Assembly (NCBI GenBank): GCA_964437515.1
Contig: CAYTHB010000029.1
Location: forward strand, 1-33,399
Source of the DNA: Sterolibacterium sp964437515
Lineage (GTDB): Bacteria; Pseudomonadota; Gammaproteobacteria; Burkholderiales; Rhodocyclaceae
Reading direction: 5' to 3'
DNA: 33,399 nucleotides
Shown: positions 7,811 through 16,615 of the stretch, piece by piece
Layout: every line of letters begins with the position of its first letter
How positions within the stretch are numbered: position 1 is the stretch's first letter
Notes under the pieces: generated by a model
What the model saw: only the letters and a program-made list of their open reading frames with translations
The model's database searches: none
Told to the model about the DNA's origin: nothing
Translations under genes and position numbers: made by a program

Positions 7811-8694
7811 ATATCCTCCCTTTCGCAGGTGCTGCGGCATTCCTGACTTTGCTGGTGTTGGCCTGGCTGCTCTATCCGCTACTCAAGGCTCAACGAAGTC
7901 ATGAGGCGACCACCCGCCGCGCCCTGAATGCGGCGGTGTATCGCGATCAACTGGCAGAACTGGAAAACGATCGCACCCTTGGGCATTTGGCCGAAGCCGA
8001 CTACACCCAAGCGCGCAATGAACTGCAACACCGTCTGCTGCAAGACACCGCGCAAGCGGATGAAACCGCACAAGCCCTGCGTCCGGCATCGCGTAGCGCG
8101 CTGCTCCTTTCCCTAAGCCTGCCGCTGGCCGCTGGTCTGCTTTATCTGTGGCTGGGGCATCCGGCCTCATTGCAGCCCCCCGCACCGGGGACACGCGGTG
8201 AACAAATCACGCCGGCACAAATCGAAGACATGGTGTCCCGCCTTGCGGCGCGCATGGAACAAAACCCCGACGATCTGAAAGGCTGGATGATGCTGGCGCG
8301 CTCCTACAAGGCGCTGCGTCGCTTCGATGAAGCTGCCCGCGCTTATGAACGTGTTCTTGCGCTAGGTGGTGACAAGGATGCCAACGTATTGACCAATTAC
8401 GCCGATCTGCTGGCCGTTCGTGCCGAAGGAAAGTTTGAGCCGAAAACGCTCGCCTTGCTTGAGCAAGCCTTGAAACTTGAACCGGATAACATCATGGCGT
8501 TGGCTTTGTCGGGCAGTGCCGCTTACGGACGGCAGGATTATCCGGCGACGGCGCGTTACTGGGACAAATTGCTGACCTTGCTCCCCGCAGATTCAGAAGA
8601 AGCCCTCTCTTTGAAGTCGGCACTTGAAGAAATTCATGCGAAGCTGAAAACAGCCCCTCCAGCGGCCAGCACCGCCCCGCGTACAAAACCCTGA
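7807..8694 (+). CDS. ccmI: C-type cytochrome biogenesis protein CcmI (TPR)
   Basis: Apocytochrome c chaperone of the ligase complex. It is 295 aa, with a first membrane span at residues 5-27, a cytoplasmic loop with the leucine-zipper-like region ending in ALRPASRSAL, a second span at about 99-117 (LLLSLSLPLAAGLLYLWLG), and a periplasmic domain with TPR repeats (GWMMLARSYKALRRFDEAARAYERVL and the following LTNYADLLA and ALALSGSAAYGRQDY helices). It starts inside the ccmH stop (overlap 4 bp) and is the last ccm gene. Confidence 0.92.
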   Translation: MNILPFAGAAAFLTLLVLAWLLYPLLKAQRSHEATTRRALNAAVYRDQLAELENDRTLGHLAEADYTQARNELQHRLLQDTAQADETAQALRPASRSALLLSLSLPLAAGLLYLWLGHPASLQPPAPGTRGEQITPAQIEDMVSRLAARMEQNPDDLKGWMMLARSYKALRRFDEAARAYERVLALGGDKDANVLTNYADLLAVRAEGKFEPKTLALLEQALKLEPDNIMALALSGSAAYGRQDYPATARYWDKLLTLLPADSEEALSLKSALEEIHAKLKTAPPAASTAPRTKP

Positions 8695-8715
8695 TGCAAT
8701 CGACATGCAATCGAC
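8694..8715. repeat. Perfect 11-bp tandem direct repeat
   Basis: ATGCAATCGAC occurs twice back to back, starting at the last base of the ccmI stop codon. It lies in the short gap before proS. It could be a replication-slippage duplication or an operator; nothing decides between them. Confidence 0.6.
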
Positions 8716-8720
8716 TTCAA

Positions 8721-8749
8721 TGAGTCTCATCCAGGGTTCGCGGTAAAAT
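8721..8749 (+). promoter_or_regulatory. Possible sigma70-type promoter for proS
   Basis: TAAAAT at 8744-8749 resembles a -10 box, 44 bp before the proS ATG. The hexamer 17 bp upstream (TGAGTC) is a poor -35 match. The 98-bp gap between ccmI and proS suggests separate transcription, which is the main support. Confidence 0.3.
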
Positions 8750-8792
8750 CAGTATCTCTCATTCCCCATTCCTCTTTACGGTTCATTTCATC

Positions 8793-10532
8793 ATGCGTGC
8801 CAGCCAGTTTTTCATCAGCACTCTCAAGGAAGCCCCTTCCGACGCCGAGATCATCAGTCACCAACTCATGCTGCGAGCCGGCCTGATTCGTCGTCTGGCA
8901 GGTGGCATTTATAGCTGGCTGCCGATGGGTTTGCGAGTGTTGCGCAAGGTGGAAGCCATTGTGCGCGAGGAAATGAATCGTGCGGGAGCCCTTGAGCTGT
9001 TGATGCCCGCCGTGCAGCCGTTTGAACTGTGGGAGGAATCCGGTCGTGGCCCGCAATATGGCCCGGAACTGCTGCGCTTCAAGGATCGCCATCAGCGCGA
9101 CTTTGTCATCGGCCCCACCCATGAAGAAGTCATCACCGATATTGCCCGTCGGGAAATCAAGAGCTATCGTCAGCTTCCTCGCCATTTTTATCAGATACAA
9201 ACCAAGTTCCGTGATGAAATCCGCCCTCGTTTCGGTGTCATGCGTGGACGTGAATTCTTGATGAAAGACGGTTATTCCTTCCATGCTTCATTCGACGATT
9301 TGCAGCGCGAATATCGCAGCATGTATGAAACCTACACGCGCATCTTCACGCGCTTGGGGCTGCAATTCCGCGCTGTTGCCGCAGACACCGGCTCGATTGG
9401 CGGCACAGGCTCACACGAATTTCATGTCCTCGCCGATTCGGGTGAAGATGCCATCGCCTTCTGTCCTGCTGCTGGTTCCGACTATGCGGCGAATGTCGAA
9501 CTGGCAGAAGCTCTCGCCCCCACGACACCTCGTGCTGCGGCGACGCAAATGCTCAGTAACGCCCACACCCCCGGCAAGACGCGCTGTGAGGATGTGGCAG
9601 CGCTACTCGGTGTGGATGTGCGCCAGATGGTCAAGGCCATTGCCGTCATTCGCACTGATCTGCAAGTGGGTGAGCCGGGGCGTTTCGGCCTGATCCTGCT
9701 GCGCGGTGACCATGATCTGAACGAAATCAAAACCCAGAAACTCATCGGTGCCTTCCGCTTTGCACGCGATGAAGAAATCCTCGGTGCCATTGGCTGCAAG
9801 CCGGGTTATATCGGCCCGGTTGATCTGCGCTACGCCCATGTCATTGCCGTGTATGCCGATCGCACCGTGGCACGAATGAGTGATTTCGTTTGCGGTGCCA
9901 ACAAGGAAAACTACCATTTCACCGGCGTCAATTTTGGACGTGATGTCCCCGAGCCTGCCTTGGTGGATGACTTCCGCAATGTCGTTTCCGGTGATCCCTC
10001 TCCGGATGGCAAAGGCGCATTGGAGCTGTGTCGTGGCATCGAAGTCGGTCATATTTTCCAGCTTCGTACAAAATACGCGGCAGCGTTGAAGTGCAACTTT
10101 CTCAATGAGCAAGGGCAACCGCAGGTGATGGAAATGGGCTGCTACGGTATCGGCGTTTCGCGCATCGTTGGTGCAGCGATCGAGCAAGGTCACGATGAGC
10201 GAGGCATTGTTTTTCCTGCCGCCATTGCGCCTTTCCAGCTCGTCATCGTGCCCATGGGCTATGCCAAATCCGAAGCCGTGCGCAATGCCACGGATCGTCT
10301 GTATGCCGAACTCTGTCAGGCAGGCGTTGACGTGGTGCTGGATGATCGCGATGAACGCCCCGGCTCGATGTTTGCTGATTGGGAATTGATCGGTGTACCG
10401 CACCGTATCGTGATCGGCGATCGCGGTTTGAAAGAAGGGCAGATCGAATACAAGGGACGCAGTGATGCGGAAGCGACCCTGCTACCGCTGGATACGGCAC
10501 GGGCTGTTCTGCAAGAAAAGCTGTGCAACTGA
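8793..10532 (+). CDS. proS: Prolyl-tRNA synthetase
   Basis: Class II aminoacyl-tRNA synthetase charging tRNA-Pro. The 579-aa length is that of the bacterial type with an editing insertion. In order there are the N-terminal MRASQFFISTLKEAP, the motif 1/2 region with GRGPQYGPELLRFKDRH and GPTHEEVITD, motif 2 FYQIQTKFRDEIRPRFGVMR, the YbaK-like INS editing domain (about residues 225-390, deacylating mischarged Ala-tRNA-Pro), motif 3 MGCYGIGVSRIVGA, and the C-terminal anticodon-binding domain (FQLVIVPMGY to the end). The ATG-8793 start is family-like. Its last codons overlap the next gene. Confidence 0.97.
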   Translation: MRASQFFISTLKEAPSDAEIISHQLMLRAGLIRRLAGGIYSWLPMGLRVLRKVEAIVREEMNRAGALELLMPAVQPFELWEESGRGPQYGPELLRFKDRHQRDFVIGPTHEEVITDIARREIKSYRQLPRHFYQIQTKFRDEIRPRFGVMRGREFLMKDGYSFHASFDDLQREYRSMYETYTRIFTRLGLQFRAVAADTGSIGGTGSHEFHVLADSGEDAIAFCPAAGSDYAANVELAEALAPTTPRAAATQMLSNAHTPGKTRCEDVAALLGVDVRQMVKAIAVIRTDLQVGEPGRFGLILLRGDHDLNEIKTQKLIGAFRFARDEEILGAIGCKPGYIGPVDLRYAHVIAVYADRTVARMSDFVCGANKENYHFTGVNFGRDVPEPALVDDFRNVVSGDPSPDGKGALELCRGIEVGHIFQLRTKYAAALKCNFLNEQGQPQVMEMGCYGIGVSRIVGAAIEQGHDERGIVFPAAIAPFQLVIVPMGYAKSEAVRNATDRLYAELCQAGVDVVLDDRDERPGSMFADWELIGVPHRIVIGDRGLKEGQIEYKGRSDAEATLLPLDTARAVLQEKLCN

Positions 10533-11137
10533 AATACGCCACGATACTGGTCATCCTGCTGGCCTGCCCACTCGTGGTGCAGGCGGGCAACCAGAAGTAC
10601 GAACCCCTTGCCGCCAGCGTGCGTTCTGCATTGCAAGCCAGCATTGCCGATCGCGCAGCACCTGAACCCGAGTTCAAAACGATCGAAGAAAAAACCAACT
10701 GGATCGCCGAGATGTCCCGACGTCTTGAAAAGCGCATCCCCGATCGCGCCGGGCGTATCGAATTTCTCAAAACCGTTTATTACGAAGCCAAACGCGCCGG
10801 ATTAGACCCGCAACTGGTGTTAGGGCTGATTCAGGTGGAAAGCGGATTCAAGAAATATGCCTTGTCTTCCGCCGGAGCGCGGGGCTATATGCAGGTGATG
10901 CCCTTCTGGGTGAGCCTGATTGGCACGCGGGATAACAACCTGTTTCATCTGCGCACCAATCTGCGTTATGGCTGTACGATATTGCGCCATTACATCGACA
11001 TCGAACGCGGCGATCTCTACCGCGCACTCGGTCGCTATAACGGCAGCCTGGGGCGGCCCGAATACCCCAACATGGTTCGCGCCGCATGGGAACGCCAATG
11101 GAACTGGCCAGCACGTTCTTATTTGACAGGCTATTGA
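10523..11137 (+). CDS. Secreted lytic transglycosylase (SLT domain)
   Basis: Peptidoglycan lytic transglycosylase of the Slt/MltC-like family, which cleaves the MurNAc-GlcNAc bond. A GTG start at 10523 lies inside the end of proS (10-bp overlap) and opens a 204-aa product with a signal peptide (hydrophobic core ATILVILLACPLVVQA, probable cleavage after residue 21). The SLT domain shows the catalytic Glu106 in LGLIQVESGFKKYALS, then SSAGARGYMQVMPF, NLRYGCTILRHY and ALGRYNGS, all family motifs. The overlap with proS suggests translational coupling. It converges with livF, with 9 bp between the two stops. The physiological substrate cannot be told. Confidence 0.92.
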   Translation: MQLKYATILVILLACPLVVQAGNQKYEPLAASVRSALQASIADRAAPEPEFKTIEEKTNWIAEMSRRLEKRIPDRAGRIEFLKTVYYEAKRAGLDPQLVLGLIQVESGFKKYALSSAGARGYMQVMPFWVSLIGTRDNNLFHLRTNLRYGCTILRHYIDIERGDLYRALGRYNGSLGRPEYPNMVRAAWERQWNWPARSYLTGY

Positions 11138-11146
11138 TCTATTGTT

Positions 11147-11863
11147 CTATTCGCCTAGATACGCCGTGCGAATTCTCGTGTCTGCCAGCAAACTTGCTGA
11201 TTCACCGGACAAGGTGATGCGTCCGCTTTCCATGACATAAGCACGTTGTGCGGTTTCCAGTGCCAGTCGGGCATTTTGTTCAACCAGCAAAATGCTGACA
11301 CCTTGTGCGGCTACTTCGCGAATTACTGCAAAAATCTTTTGCACCATGATGGGTGCCAGACCCATGGAGGGTTCATCTAGCAGCAGCAAGCGGGGTCGTC
11401 CCATCAAGGCGCGTGCCAGAGCGAGCATTTGCTGCTCTCCGCCAGAGAGCGTTCCGGCTAGTTGGGTGGCGCGTTCTTTGAGGCGTGGAAACTGGTGATA
11501 TAAGCGATCGAGGTCATCGGCGATTTGTGCCTTGTCGTGACGGATATATGCACCCAGTGCCAGATTTTCTGCCACGGTCAGTCGCGCAAAAATACCGCGT
11601 CCTTCTGGTACCAGTGCGAGTCCGCGTGCCAGTAGCTGATGCGCCGGTCGCTGCGAGATGTCTTCATTATTCAGGCGGATGCTGCCACGCACATTCGCTT
11701 CGGCTTCTGAAAGCAAACGCGCCAGTGCCTTGAGCGTACTGGATTTGCCCGCCCCATTCGCCCCCACCAGTGCGACAGTTTCACCGGCACCCACCTGCAA
11801 ATCAATGCCTTGTACGGCGGCAATGCCACCGTAATGGACTTCCAGTTGGCGCACGTCAAGCAT
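11147..11863 (-). CDS. livF: Branched-chain amino acid-type ABC transporter ATPase LivF
   Basis: Second ATPase of a Liv-type importer. Walker A GANGAGKSS (about residues 34-42), signature TLSGGEQQMLALARALM, Walker B LLLLDEPSMGLAP, and the LivF-type segments LVPEGRGIFARLTVAENL and SILLVEQNARLALE are all present. Start at ATG-11863 (MLDVRQLEVHYGG) overlaps the livG stop by 8 bp and gives 238 aa. An in-frame ATG at 11884 would add MKRPRHL inside livG. Substrate could be branched-chain amino acids or another small amide or amino acid; the sequence does not decide. Confidence 0.93.
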   Translation of the reverse strand: MLDVRQLEVHYGGIAAVQGIDLQVGAGETVALVGANGAGKSSTLKALARLLSEAEANVRGSIRLNNEDISQRPAHQLLARGLALVPEGRGIFARLTVAENLALGAYIRHDKAQIADDLDRLYHQFPRLKERATQLAGTLSGGEQQMLALARALMGRPRLLLLDEPSMGLAPIMVQKIFAVIREVAAQGVSILLVEQNARLALETAQRAYVMESGRITLSGESASLLADTRIRTAYLGE

Positions 11864-12662
11864 GAGATGTCTTGGCCTCTTCATTGCCGATGCCCAGATA
11901 GGCTTCGATTACACGTGCATCGCGCTGTACGACGGAGGGGATGTCCTCGATGATTTTCTCGCCATAATCGAGTACGGCGACCCGATTGCATAGCCCCATG
12001 ACCAACTTCACGTCGTGTTCGATCAACAGTATCGTCAAGCCGTCATCGCGCAGTCCTTGCACCAGCACACGCAAGGCTTCCGTTTCTGCGGCATTCATCC
12101 CTGCGGCGGGTTCATCCAGTGCTAGCAAACGAGGTTCGGTGGCCAATGCCCGCGCAATTTCGAGGCGACGTTGATCGCCATACGATAGATTGCGTGCCCG
12201 TTGATGTGCTTGGGCACCGATGCCGACATAGTGCAGCAGTTCCAAGGCGCGTCGTTCAATGGCGGCTTCTTCTGTCCGTGTTGCTTGGGTGCGTAACATG
12301 GCACCCAATACGCCGCTGCGAGTTTTCAGGTGACGGCCGACCATGACATTTTCCAGCGCAGTCATGTTGGCAAACAGGCGAATATTCTGGAACGTCCGTG
12401 CAATGCCTGCCGCAGCAACCCGTTGCGGCGCGCTGTTATCGAGGCGTTGCCCCGCAAAAATAAAATGTCCTTGATCGGCGCGATAAAGCCCTGTCAGAAC
12501 ATTGAAGAAGCTGGTTTTACCTGCCCCGTTGGGGCCGATCAAACCATAAATTTCGCCTTCGTTAATGTGCAGGCTCACGTCATGAAGTGCACGCACACCG
12601 CCAAAGCACTTGCCGATGGCATGGGCTTCAAGCAAGGGTAATCGCGAAGTGGTCGTGTTCAT
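11856..12662 (-). CDS. livG: Branched-chain amino acid-type ABC transporter ATPase LivG
   Basis: First ATPase of the importer. Walker A GPNGAGKTS (about 43-51), the LivG-type ARTFQNIRLFANMTALENVMVG, signature NLSYGDQRRLEIARALA, Walker B LLALDEPAAGMNAAE and switch LLIEHDVKLVM are present. The frame continues upstream to 13133, but that part is livM read in another frame. The true start is ATG-12662 (MNTTTSRLPLLEAHAIGK), which overlaps the livM stop as ATGA, giving 268 aa. Confidence 0.94.
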   Translation of the reverse strand: MNTTTSRLPLLEAHAIGKCFGGVRALHDVSLHINEGEIYGLIGPNGAGKTSFFNVLTGLYRADQGHFIFAGQRLDNSAPQRVAAAGIARTFQNIRLFANMTALENVMVGRHLKTRSGVLGAMLRTQATRTEEAAIERRALELLHYVGIGAQAHQRARNLSYGDQRRLEIARALATEPRLLALDEPAAGMNAAETEALRVLVQGLRDDGLTILLIEHDVKLVMGLCNRVAVLDYGEKIIEDIPSVVQRDARVIEAYLGIGNEEAKTSHA

Positions 12663-13777
12663 GTCGTCTCGCGATTCAGCGCCGTGTGGCTGTGTAGCTG
12701 TGTTGCCGTGTTGCTGCATCGTCGCACCTTTTGTGGCCACAGCCCCGCCGGACGCCAGCGCATCATCAATACCAGCGCCAGACCAAACAGCAGCATACGC
12801 AGCACTTCCGGCTCCAGCCAGACCTTGCCGAATACCGCCAACTGTAAAGGCGCGACGGTGTAACGCAGGATTTCGGGCACAAATGAAAGCAGCAGCGCGC
12901 CACCCACGACACCCCAGACATTCCCCATGCCGCCGAGGACGACCATGACGAGAATCATCACCGATTCGTTGAATACAAAACTTTCCGGGCTGATGAAGCT
13001 CTGGATGGCTGCAAACATGCCACCCGCGACACCCCCGAAACTTGCCCCCATGGCGAAGGCCAGCAGTTTGATGCGACGGGTATCGATGCCGATGGCGCGT
13101 GCCGCCACTTCGTCTTCGCGGATGGCTTCCCATGCGCGGCCGATGCGTGAGTCCTGGAGCCGCAGATTGATGATGATTACCGCCAGCAGCAAAAGCAGTA
13201 GCAGATAGTAATACTTCATCGGACCGCTGAACGTCAGCCCCAACCAGGTATCGCTACGTCCAAAGTCCATCGCATCCAGCGTCCCAAATGCCACTGGATC
13301 AATGCGAGCGATACCTTGCGGGCCGTTGGTGATGTTGATGGGGCGCGTCAGATTATTGAGGAATATCCGCACGATTTCTCCAAAGCCTAGAGTCACGATG
13401 GCCAGATAATCGCCGCGTAATTTCAAGGTGGGCGCGCCGAGTATGACGCCGCAAATCGCGGCGGCCAATGCGCCCAGAGGCAGGATTGCCCAGACAGGCC
13501 AATGTAGGCCGAAATGAGGGGAGGCCAGCAGGGCATAGACATAGGCACCGACACCGAAGAAAGCGACGTAGCCTAGATCGAGCAGCCCCGCAAAGCCCAC
13601 CACGATGTTGAGCCCCAGCGAGAGAAAAATGAACAGAATCGCGAGGTTCGTAATCCGTACCCACGTCGTGCCTGCCGCTGAGAGTGAAAAGGGTAGTGCC
13701 AGTAAGGTCAGGCTGATGAGGATTAGTCCGACACGAGGCGGAAAGGAAAAATGAGAATAGAAGCGCGACAGATTCAT
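12659..13777 (-). CDS. livM: Branched-chain amino acid-type ABC transporter permease LivM
   Basis: Inner-membrane permease with about ten hydrophobic segments. The LivM pattern is clear: LNIVVGFAGLLDLGYVAFFGVGAYVYALL, GAPTLKLRGDYLAIVTLGFGEI in the cytoplasmic loop (partner of the ATPases), LLAFAMGASFGGVAGG and MVVLGGMGNVWGVVGGA. At 372 aa it is slightly longer than many, because the C-terminal tail after RWRPAGLWPQ is a low-complexity stretch (NTATQLHSHTALN). It sits 9 bp downstream of the livH stop. Confidence 0.93.
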   Translation of the reverse strand: MNLSRFYSHFSFPPRVGLILISLTLLALPFSLSAAGTTWVRITNLAILFIFLSLGLNIVVGFAGLLDLGYVAFFGVGAYVYALLASPHFGLHWPVWAILPLGALAAAICGVILGAPTLKLRGDYLAIVTLGFGEIVRIFLNNLTRPINITNGPQGIARIDPVAFGTLDAMDFGRSDTWLGLTFSGPMKYYYLLLLLLLAVIIINLRLQDSRIGRAWEAIREDEVAARAIGIDTRRIKLLAFAMGASFGGVAGGMFAAIQSFISPESFVFNESVMILVMVVLGGMGNVWGVVGGALLLSFVPEILRYTVAPLQLAVFGKVWLEPEVLRMLLFGLALVLMMRWRPAGLWPQKVRRCSNTATQLHSHTALNRETT

Positions 13778-13786
13778 AAGCTCAGA

Positions 13787-14773
13787 TTAGGCGCGATCGG
13801 CAACACGTTCGCCGAGTAATCCAGCAGGGCGGAAAACCAGAACGAGGATTAGTACGACAAAGGCAAATACATCTTGATAATTGCTGCCGAACAGCACCAG
13901 ATTACCGCCATTGGCGCATTGCTCGGGTAGCCAATGAGCGAGGAGTGCGTATTGACATAAATCGCTGAGATCGCCGATATAGCCGGTGCCGAGGGCTTCG
14001 ACCAGCCCCAGCAGAATGCCGCCGACCATCGCTCCCGGGATATTGCCAATGCCGCCGAGCACGGCGGCTGAAAAGGCTTTCATTCCCAGCAGTGAACCCA
14101 TGGCGTAATGCGCCACGCCGTAATACATGCCAACCAGCAGGCCAGCGACGGCAGCGAGGGCAGCACCGATGACAAAAGTCGCGGCGATGACACGATCGAC
14201 ATCCACGCCCATCAGGCGTGCTACATCGGCATTTTCAGCGCTTGCCCGCATGGCCGTACCGAGTCGTGTGCGATACACCACCAGCGCCAGCCCAGCCATC
14301 ATGCACAGGCAGATGAGCACGATGGCAATTTGCAAGCTGCTGACGCGGGCTCCGGCGACATGGTAGGTGACGTCCGGCAGGATTTGCGGAAAGGCCAGTG
14401 TATTGCGACTCCAGAACACCATCGCCAGTTGTTGCAGGATGATGGACATGCCGATGGCGGTGATGAGGGGCGCCAGACGGGGTGCGCGACGTAGTGGGCG
14501 GTAGGCGACACGTTCGAGAAAATAACCTAATGCCATGCACGCCGGAATCGCCACCAGCAGACCGGCTGCGACGCACACTAGCGGTGGTAAGCCTTGTGCC
14601 ACCAGTGCCGTGATGACGGATAAGGCAATCATCGCACCCAGCATCACGACTTCGCCATGCGCAAAGTTAATGAGCTGGATGATGCCGTATACCATCGTGT
14701 AGCCCAGCGCGACGATGGCATACAGACTCCCCAGCGTCAGGCCATTGATGATTTGCTGGAGCAGGATATCCAA
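13787..14773 (-). CDS. livH: Branched-chain amino acid-type ABC transporter permease LivH
   Basis: Partner permease. LivH motifs seen are LQQIINGLTLGSLYAIVALGYTMVYG, LINFAHGEVVMLGA, SILQQLAMVFW, MRASAENADVARLMGVDVDRVI and FSAAVLGGIGNIPGAMVGG. The frame is open to an ATG at 14860, but that would bury 60 bases in the binding-protein gene and add a hydrophilic MTSSHKERRARHL leader. A TTG at 14773 with GGAG eight bases upstream starts the family-like LDILLQQIING and gives 328 aa, so I prefer it. The stop is 9 bp before the livM start. Confidence 0.9.
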   Translation of the reverse strand: MDILLQQIINGLTLGSLYAIVALGYTMVYGIIQLINFAHGEVVMLGAMIALSVITALVAQGLPPLVCVAAGLLVAIPACMALGYFLERVAYRPLRRAPRLAPLITAIGMSIILQQLAMVFWSRNTLAFPQILPDVTYHVAGARVSSLQIAIVLICLCMMAGLALVVYRTRLGTAMRASAENADVARLMGVDVDRVIAATFVIGAALAAVAGLLVGMYYGVAHYAMGSLLGMKAFSAAVLGGIGNIPGAMVGGILLGLVEALGTGYIGDLSDLCQYALLAHWLPEQCANGGNLVLFGSNYQDVFAFVVLILVLVFRPAGLLGERVADRA

Positions 14774-14798
14774 GCTGCGTGCTCCGACTTTTTCGTGC

Positions 14799-16061
14799 TT
14801 ATTTGCCGGAGGATGGGGATGAAGGTGCCGCGCTCGCCGTTCTTTGTGCGATGAAGTCATCGTAACGAATCAGCTTGCCACTCTTGATGATGGCGACCGG
14901 GATGATCTTTTCGGATTTCGCGGTGAAAATGGTCATTTCCGCCTCCTTGCGATCGCCCTTGGCATCAAATTCGATGTGTCCTGTGGCGCCGTCATATTTG
15001 ATTTGTGCCAGTGCCGATAAATATTTGGCCGGGTCGGTGGAGTCGGCCTGCTTCATGGCAGCAATCAGCAGATTCGCTGCATCATAAGTAAAGGGGCCGT
15101 AGAGCAAAGGATCATCCTTGAAGGCGGCTTTATATGCTGCAAGAAACGCCGGATCGGCCGCCTGCACAGGAATGCCTGCCTGTGAGCAGAACATGCCTTC
15201 GACCGCATTGCCTGCCAGTTCCACCATTTTGTTGGTGCAACCGCCATCGCCGAAGCTGAACGGGACATTCAGCCCTAGTTCGCGTGCCTGTTTGAGCAAG
15301 GGGCCGGCAGTATCATCCATGCCGCCATAAAACACGGCATCGGGCTGTTTGCCTTTCAAACGGGTGAGAATGGCCTTCCAGTCGGTCGTTTTATTTGTGC
15401 CCTGTTCGCGGGGGAGGACTTGCACTCCGGCAGCTTTCAAGGTTTTTTCAACTTCGTTGGCCAGCCCCGCGCCATAGGCGGTTGCATCGTCGATGATGGC
15501 GACTCGCTTGGGCTTGACTTCGACCAGCAGATATTGCGCTACCGCCGGGCCTTGCTGGTCATCGCGGCCAACGATACGGAAGATGTGTTTGAAGCCTTGC
15601 TCGGTCAGTTGTGGATTGGTGGATGAGCCTGTAATCATGGGGATCCCCGCCTGTTCATATAGCGGAGAAGCAGGTACTGTCGTCCCTGAATTGAGGTGTC
15701 CCACGACACCGGCGACTTTGGCATCAATCAATTTCTGTGCGACGGTCGTGCCGACTTTGGGTTCACTCTGGTCGTCTTCGCTTTGCAGCTCGAATTGAAC
15801 CTTCTGCCCCCCGATGCTGAGACCCTGAGCATTCGCCTGATCCAGCGCCAGACGCACGCCATTCTCGTTATCCTTGCCCAGATGAGCCCCGCCCCCCGTG
15901 AGCGGAGCTGCCTGCCCAATGCGGACGATCATGACGCCATTTCCCGAAGCTGCCGTTGCAGCAGCGCTTGTTGGTGCGGTTGCGGGCGTCTTGTTGCAGG
16001 CCGTCAGAAGTAGCAGGGAAGAAGAAAGGATGGCAAAAGAGAGTAATCGCATGGATGTCAT
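14799..16061 (-). CDS. Branched-chain amino acid-type ABC transporter substrate-binding lipoprotein
   Basis: Periplasmic ligand-binding protein (Peripla_BP_6 type I fold) feeding the LivHMGF transporter encoded just downstream. The 420-aa product begins with a lipoprotein signal (LLLLTACNK, lipidated Cys22), then an Ala/Thr/Pro linker, then the fold with IGQAAPLTGGGAHLGKDNENG, GVVGHLNSGTTVPASP, and VAIIDDATAYGAGLANE. The C-terminal tail is Ser/Ala-rich. It resembles LivJ/LivK by fold only; ligand identity cannot be assigned. It is the first gene of the transporter set on this strand. Confidence 0.9.
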   Translation of the reverse strand: MTSMRLLSFAILSSSLLLLTACNKTPATAPTSAAATAASGNGVMIVRIGQAAPLTGGGAHLGKDNENGVRLALDQANAQGLSIGGQKVQFELQSEDDQSEPKVGTTVAQKLIDAKVAGVVGHLNSGTTVPASPLYEQAGIPMITGSSTNPQLTEQGFKHIFRIVGRDDQQGPAVAQYLLVEVKPKRVAIIDDATAYGAGLANEVEKTLKAAGVQVLPREQGTNKTTDWKAILTRLKGKQPDAVFYGGMDDTAGPLLKQARELGLNVPFSFGDGGCTNKMVELAGNAVEGMFCSQAGIPVQAADPAFLAAYKAAFKDDPLLYGPFTYDAANLLIAAMKQADSTDPAKYLSALAQIKYDGATGHIEFDAKGDRKEAEMTIFTAKSEKIIPVAIIKSGKLIRYDDFIAQRTASAAPSSPSSGK

Positions 16062-16127
16062 CGGGATTGTTAAGGAAGAAAAATGGAGAAAATCAGATCA
16101 CGCGGCAATGCAGCAAGACAAGGGTGC

Positions 16128-16604
16128 TCAATGTGAAACCCGTGTAATGCCTCCACCGGAGAGTACACGGACACGTTCCCCCGGATTGAACAGCTCGTCA
16201 GCTTCCTGAGTAATGGCGCCCAGCGTGCCATTTTCATAGCGCACGGTAATTTCCAGTCCGGTTTTCTTGGTGGCTGATTCTTCGATGGCATGACCCGCGA
16301 TGGCGCCGCCTACGGCACCCAGAATGGCACCGACGGCCGAACCGCGACTGCCTCCGCCGATGTTGCTGCCGGCGATTCCACCAATCAAGCCGCCGGTCAT
16401 TTCACCCGTGCCGGATTTGTTGCCGGAGATGGTGACTTGACGCACGCTTTCAACAACGCCCATGCGAACCGTCATTTCACGTTGCGCCTGGTTATGGGTG
16501 TAGCTGCTGCCAGACTCCGTGGTGGCACAGCCGGAGAGCAGGCTGGTCGCGGTCAGGAGGGCTGCCAGCAAGAGAGGAAAACGAAATTTTGTAGTGAAAT
16601 TCAT
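16128..16604 (-). CDS. Glycine-zipper outer-membrane lipoprotein (SlyB/Pcp-like)
   Basis: A 158-aa lipoprotein with signal peptide and lipobox LLSGCATTE (Cys26). A conserved MRMGVVESVRQVTI segment follows, then a glycine-zipper 2TM domain (GGLIGGIAGSNIGGG and SAVGAILGAVGGAIAGHAIEE, about residues 70-108). The C-terminal beta part is GLEITVRYENG, ITQEADELFNPGERVRVL. This layout is that of the SlyB/Pcp 17-kDa antigen family, thought to stabilise the outer membrane under stress. No specific partner is indicated; the neighbours are unrelated. Confidence 0.87.
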   Translation of the reverse strand: MNFTTKFRFPLLLAALLTATSLLSGCATTESGSSYTHNQAQREMTVRMGVVESVRQVTISGNKSGTGEMTGGLIGGIAGSNIGGGSRGSAVGAILGAVGGAIAGHAIEESATKKTGLEITVRYENGTLGAITQEADELFNPGERVRVLSGGGITRVSH

Positions 16605-16615
16605 GGTGAGACTCC

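Noticed and set aside
12663..13133. Long N-terminal extension of livG
   Set aside because: The residues are low-complexity translation of livM in the wrong frame; ATG-12662 overlaps the livM stop as expected for translational coupling.
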